This document shows, in pieces, positions 14,864 to 15,850 of a DNA stretch of 15,850 nt. The notes beneath the pieces are model-generated. The model was not told the DNA's origin, made no database searches, and saw only the letters and a program-made list of their open reading frames with translations. The stretch spans positions 1-15,850 of the forward strand of contig JALHLL010000057.1 of NCBI GenBank assembly GCA_022844575.1, read 5' to 3'. Both the position numbers and the translations under genes were made by a program. This DNA comes from a bacterium (lineage in GTDB: Bacteria; Bacteroidota; Ignavibacteria; Kapaibacteriales; UBA961). The stretch's first letter is position 1, and each line of letters begins with the position of its first letter.

Positions 14864-15427
14864 TTATGAGTTAATGTCCGTAATGTACGGAGCTAATATT
14901 TCCCTAATCATATTTTTTGCCCTATAAATTCGAGTGCGTATTGTTGGCATTGTAGTACCGAGTGTCTCCGCTATTTCATTATATGAAAAGCCCATAAACT
15001 CTCTTAAAACAAATACTTCTCTGAATTCTTCGGGTAACATTGTCAAAGCCATATCAATAAGTTTCATCATTTCTTCCGATTCGAAAGTCGGTAATGTAGC
15101 CAAACTATGAAACTCCTCGAAAGCAACGGCTTGGTTCTTTATTCTGTCCTTTTCGCCAAGACACAAATTCCGTGCTATTCTCAAAATGAAAGCAGGAACA
15201 TTTGTCATCTCACGGTTTCCGAGTAAACTATTGTAGAATCTCACAAAAGTTTCTTGGAACACATCATCAAGTACCGTTATATCACCAAGCACTCTTCTGC
15301 AATACGTGTACACCCTCGGCGAATGCCTGTCGTACAGTATCTCAAAAGCGGCATTTCTCCGCGAATCACCATCATGGACAATAGCGCAGAGTTCAATGTC
15401 CGTCAGATGTTTTAGATCCGCTTCCAT
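14864..15427 (-). CDS. ECF-family RNA polymerase sigma factor
   Basis: The 187-residue protein has the two-domain layout of extracytoplasmic-function sigma factors. Region 2 (about 23-96) includes FEILYDRHSPRVYTYCRRV, the core-binding DDVFQETFVRFYNSL at 54-68 and the -10-reading segment FILRIARNLCL. Region 4 (about 121-176) includes LPEEFREVFVLREFMGFSYN and the helix-turn-helix EIAETLGTTMPTIRTRIYRA. There is no region 1.1 or 3. It is the first gene of a three-gene operon with an anti-sigma-like membrane protein and a lipoprotein, so its activity is probably held in check by the second gene. In P. gingivalis an ECF sigma factor (SigP) works with PorX. This gene lies near porX but I cannot show orthology to SigP from sequence alone. 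No strong ribosome binding site precedes ATG 15427. Confidence 0.93.
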   Translation of the reverse strand: MEADLKHLTDIELCAIVHDGDSRRNAAFEILYDRHSPRVYTYCRRVLGDITVLDDVFQETFVRFYNSLLGNREMTNVPAFILRIARNLCLGEKDRIKNQAVAFEEFHSLATLPTFESEEMMKLIDMALTMLPEEFREVFVLREFMGFSYNEIAETLGTTMPTIRTRIYRAKNMIREILAPYITDINS

Positions 15428-15548
15428 GCTTTTGTTACAATACTATTAAGTGCTTCCGTAAGTAATAACGGGAAAAAACAGTTTTTGTCACGAAGATACT
15501 CGTTTTGGTACAAATTATGTTATAGTATGTAGATATAGAGCATTAATA

Positions 15549-15580
15549 CTAAACATATCATTTTATCTGGATAAGTTTAG
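15549..15580. promoter_or_regulatory. Inverted repeat in the divergent sigma-factor / membrane-protein promoter region
   Basis: ctaaacatatc at 15549-15559 pairs with gataagtttag at 15570-15580 in 10 of 11 positions, with a 10-base spacer. It lies in the 190-base gap between divergent genes, 122 bases upstream of the sigma factor start and 38 upstream of the right-hand gene. An operator for a dimeric regulator or a leader hairpin is possible. No further gene or clear -7 box is seen in 15428-15617. Confidence 0.35.
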
Positions 15581-15617
15581 CGATTTTCGCATAGAAAGCA
15601 CAGATTACGAATATATC

Positions 15618-15850
15618 ATGTTATCATCGCGAAAAACATATTTTGAACTAAGCAGGCACTCTGCACTCCAATATATAGTATTCGGAGTTGCGATTCTATG
15701 CACCGCATTCTTACTCTTTCGATTTTCGGCGGTTCCCATCATGGAAGAATTTTTCAGAAATTTTCTACGGGCTGAAGTAGTTAATGATGGTAGGAGCGTA
15801 AACTATCTTATCTCTCAGGATGCCAAACCTGAAAAAATTACAACCTCGGT
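15618..15850 (+). CDS. N-terminal part of an unidentified membrane protein, cut by right window edge
   Basis: From ATG 15618 a frame of 77 codons stays open to the window end. It begins MLSSRKTYFELSRHSALQ, followed by one strong hydrophobic segment at residues ~18-42 (YIVFGVAILCTAFLLFRFSA), then a charged stretch with EEFFRNFLRAEVVNDG. This is the layout of a cytoplasmic N-tail, one membrane helix and the start of a periplasmic domain, as seen in sensor kinases, cyclases and other membrane-bound regulators. Nothing more specific can be said from 77 residues. The frame is also open upstream of the ATG, but I see no better start and no clear ribosome binding site. It is divergent from the ECF sigma operon. 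Confidence 0.55.
   Translation, partial: MLSSRKTYFELSRHSALQYIVFGVAILCTAFLLFRFSAVPIMEEFFRNFLRAEVVNDGRSVNYLISQDAKPEKITTS

Noticed and set aside
15428..15617. TAATTTG and TATAGT sequences considered as promoters for the ECF operon and right-hand gene
   Set aside because: Neither matches the TAnnTTTG spacing or has a suitable upstream box, so I do not list them as features.

Overview
The window looks like a chromosomal segment of a moderately AT-rich member of the Bacteroidota/Ignavibacteriota (FCB) group. Three things point there. Two secreted proteins end in type A type IX secretion (T9SS) sorting domains. A PorX-type response regulator with a PglZ domain is present. Perfect TAnnTTTG boxes, the Bacteroidota-type -7 element, lie upstream of several genes in the correct orientation. 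I cannot place it to genus. I see no rRNA, tRNA, CRISPR array, insertion sequence or phage gene.

Layout from left to right. (1) Bases 1-620, minus: the N-terminal part of a tetratricopeptide protein running off the left edge, with 120-bp internal repeats. (2) 737-5380, minus: a 1547-residue surface protein with a seven-fold beta-propeller, CARDB-like domain, beta-helix, five Ig-like domains and a T9SS sorting domain, closed by a strong terminator at 661-710. (3) 5691-8648, minus: a tight three-gene run of Mrp-type P-loop ATPase, Nfu-type Fe-S scaffold and exported M28 metallopeptidase. (4) 8953-10995, plus: a secreted Asp-box (sialidase-fold-like) protein with a T9SS sorting domain and its own terminator. 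(5) 11214-12782, plus: PorX. (6) 12844-15427, minus: an ECF sigma factor, an anti-sigma-like membrane protein with an outer-membrane barrel-like C-terminus, and a small lipoprotein with ASH-like Ig domains. This operon converges on porX at a shared bidirectional terminator. (7) 15618-right edge, plus: the start of an unidentified membrane protein, divergent from the sigma factor.

The most interesting part is the right third. PorX is known in Porphyromonas gingivalis to act with an ECF sigma factor on T9SS genes. Here porX faces an ECF operon whose second gene appears to join a cytoplasmic anti-sigma domain, one transmembrane helix, a long low-complexity linker and an outer-membrane barrel-like domain in one chain. 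If real, that is a one-protein route from outer membrane to sigma factor. The link between PorX, this sigma factor and the two T9SS cargo genes is inference from proximity and family knowledge. A second point of interest is that the Mrp ATPase has no cysteine at all, while the adjacent Nfu keeps its CxxC.
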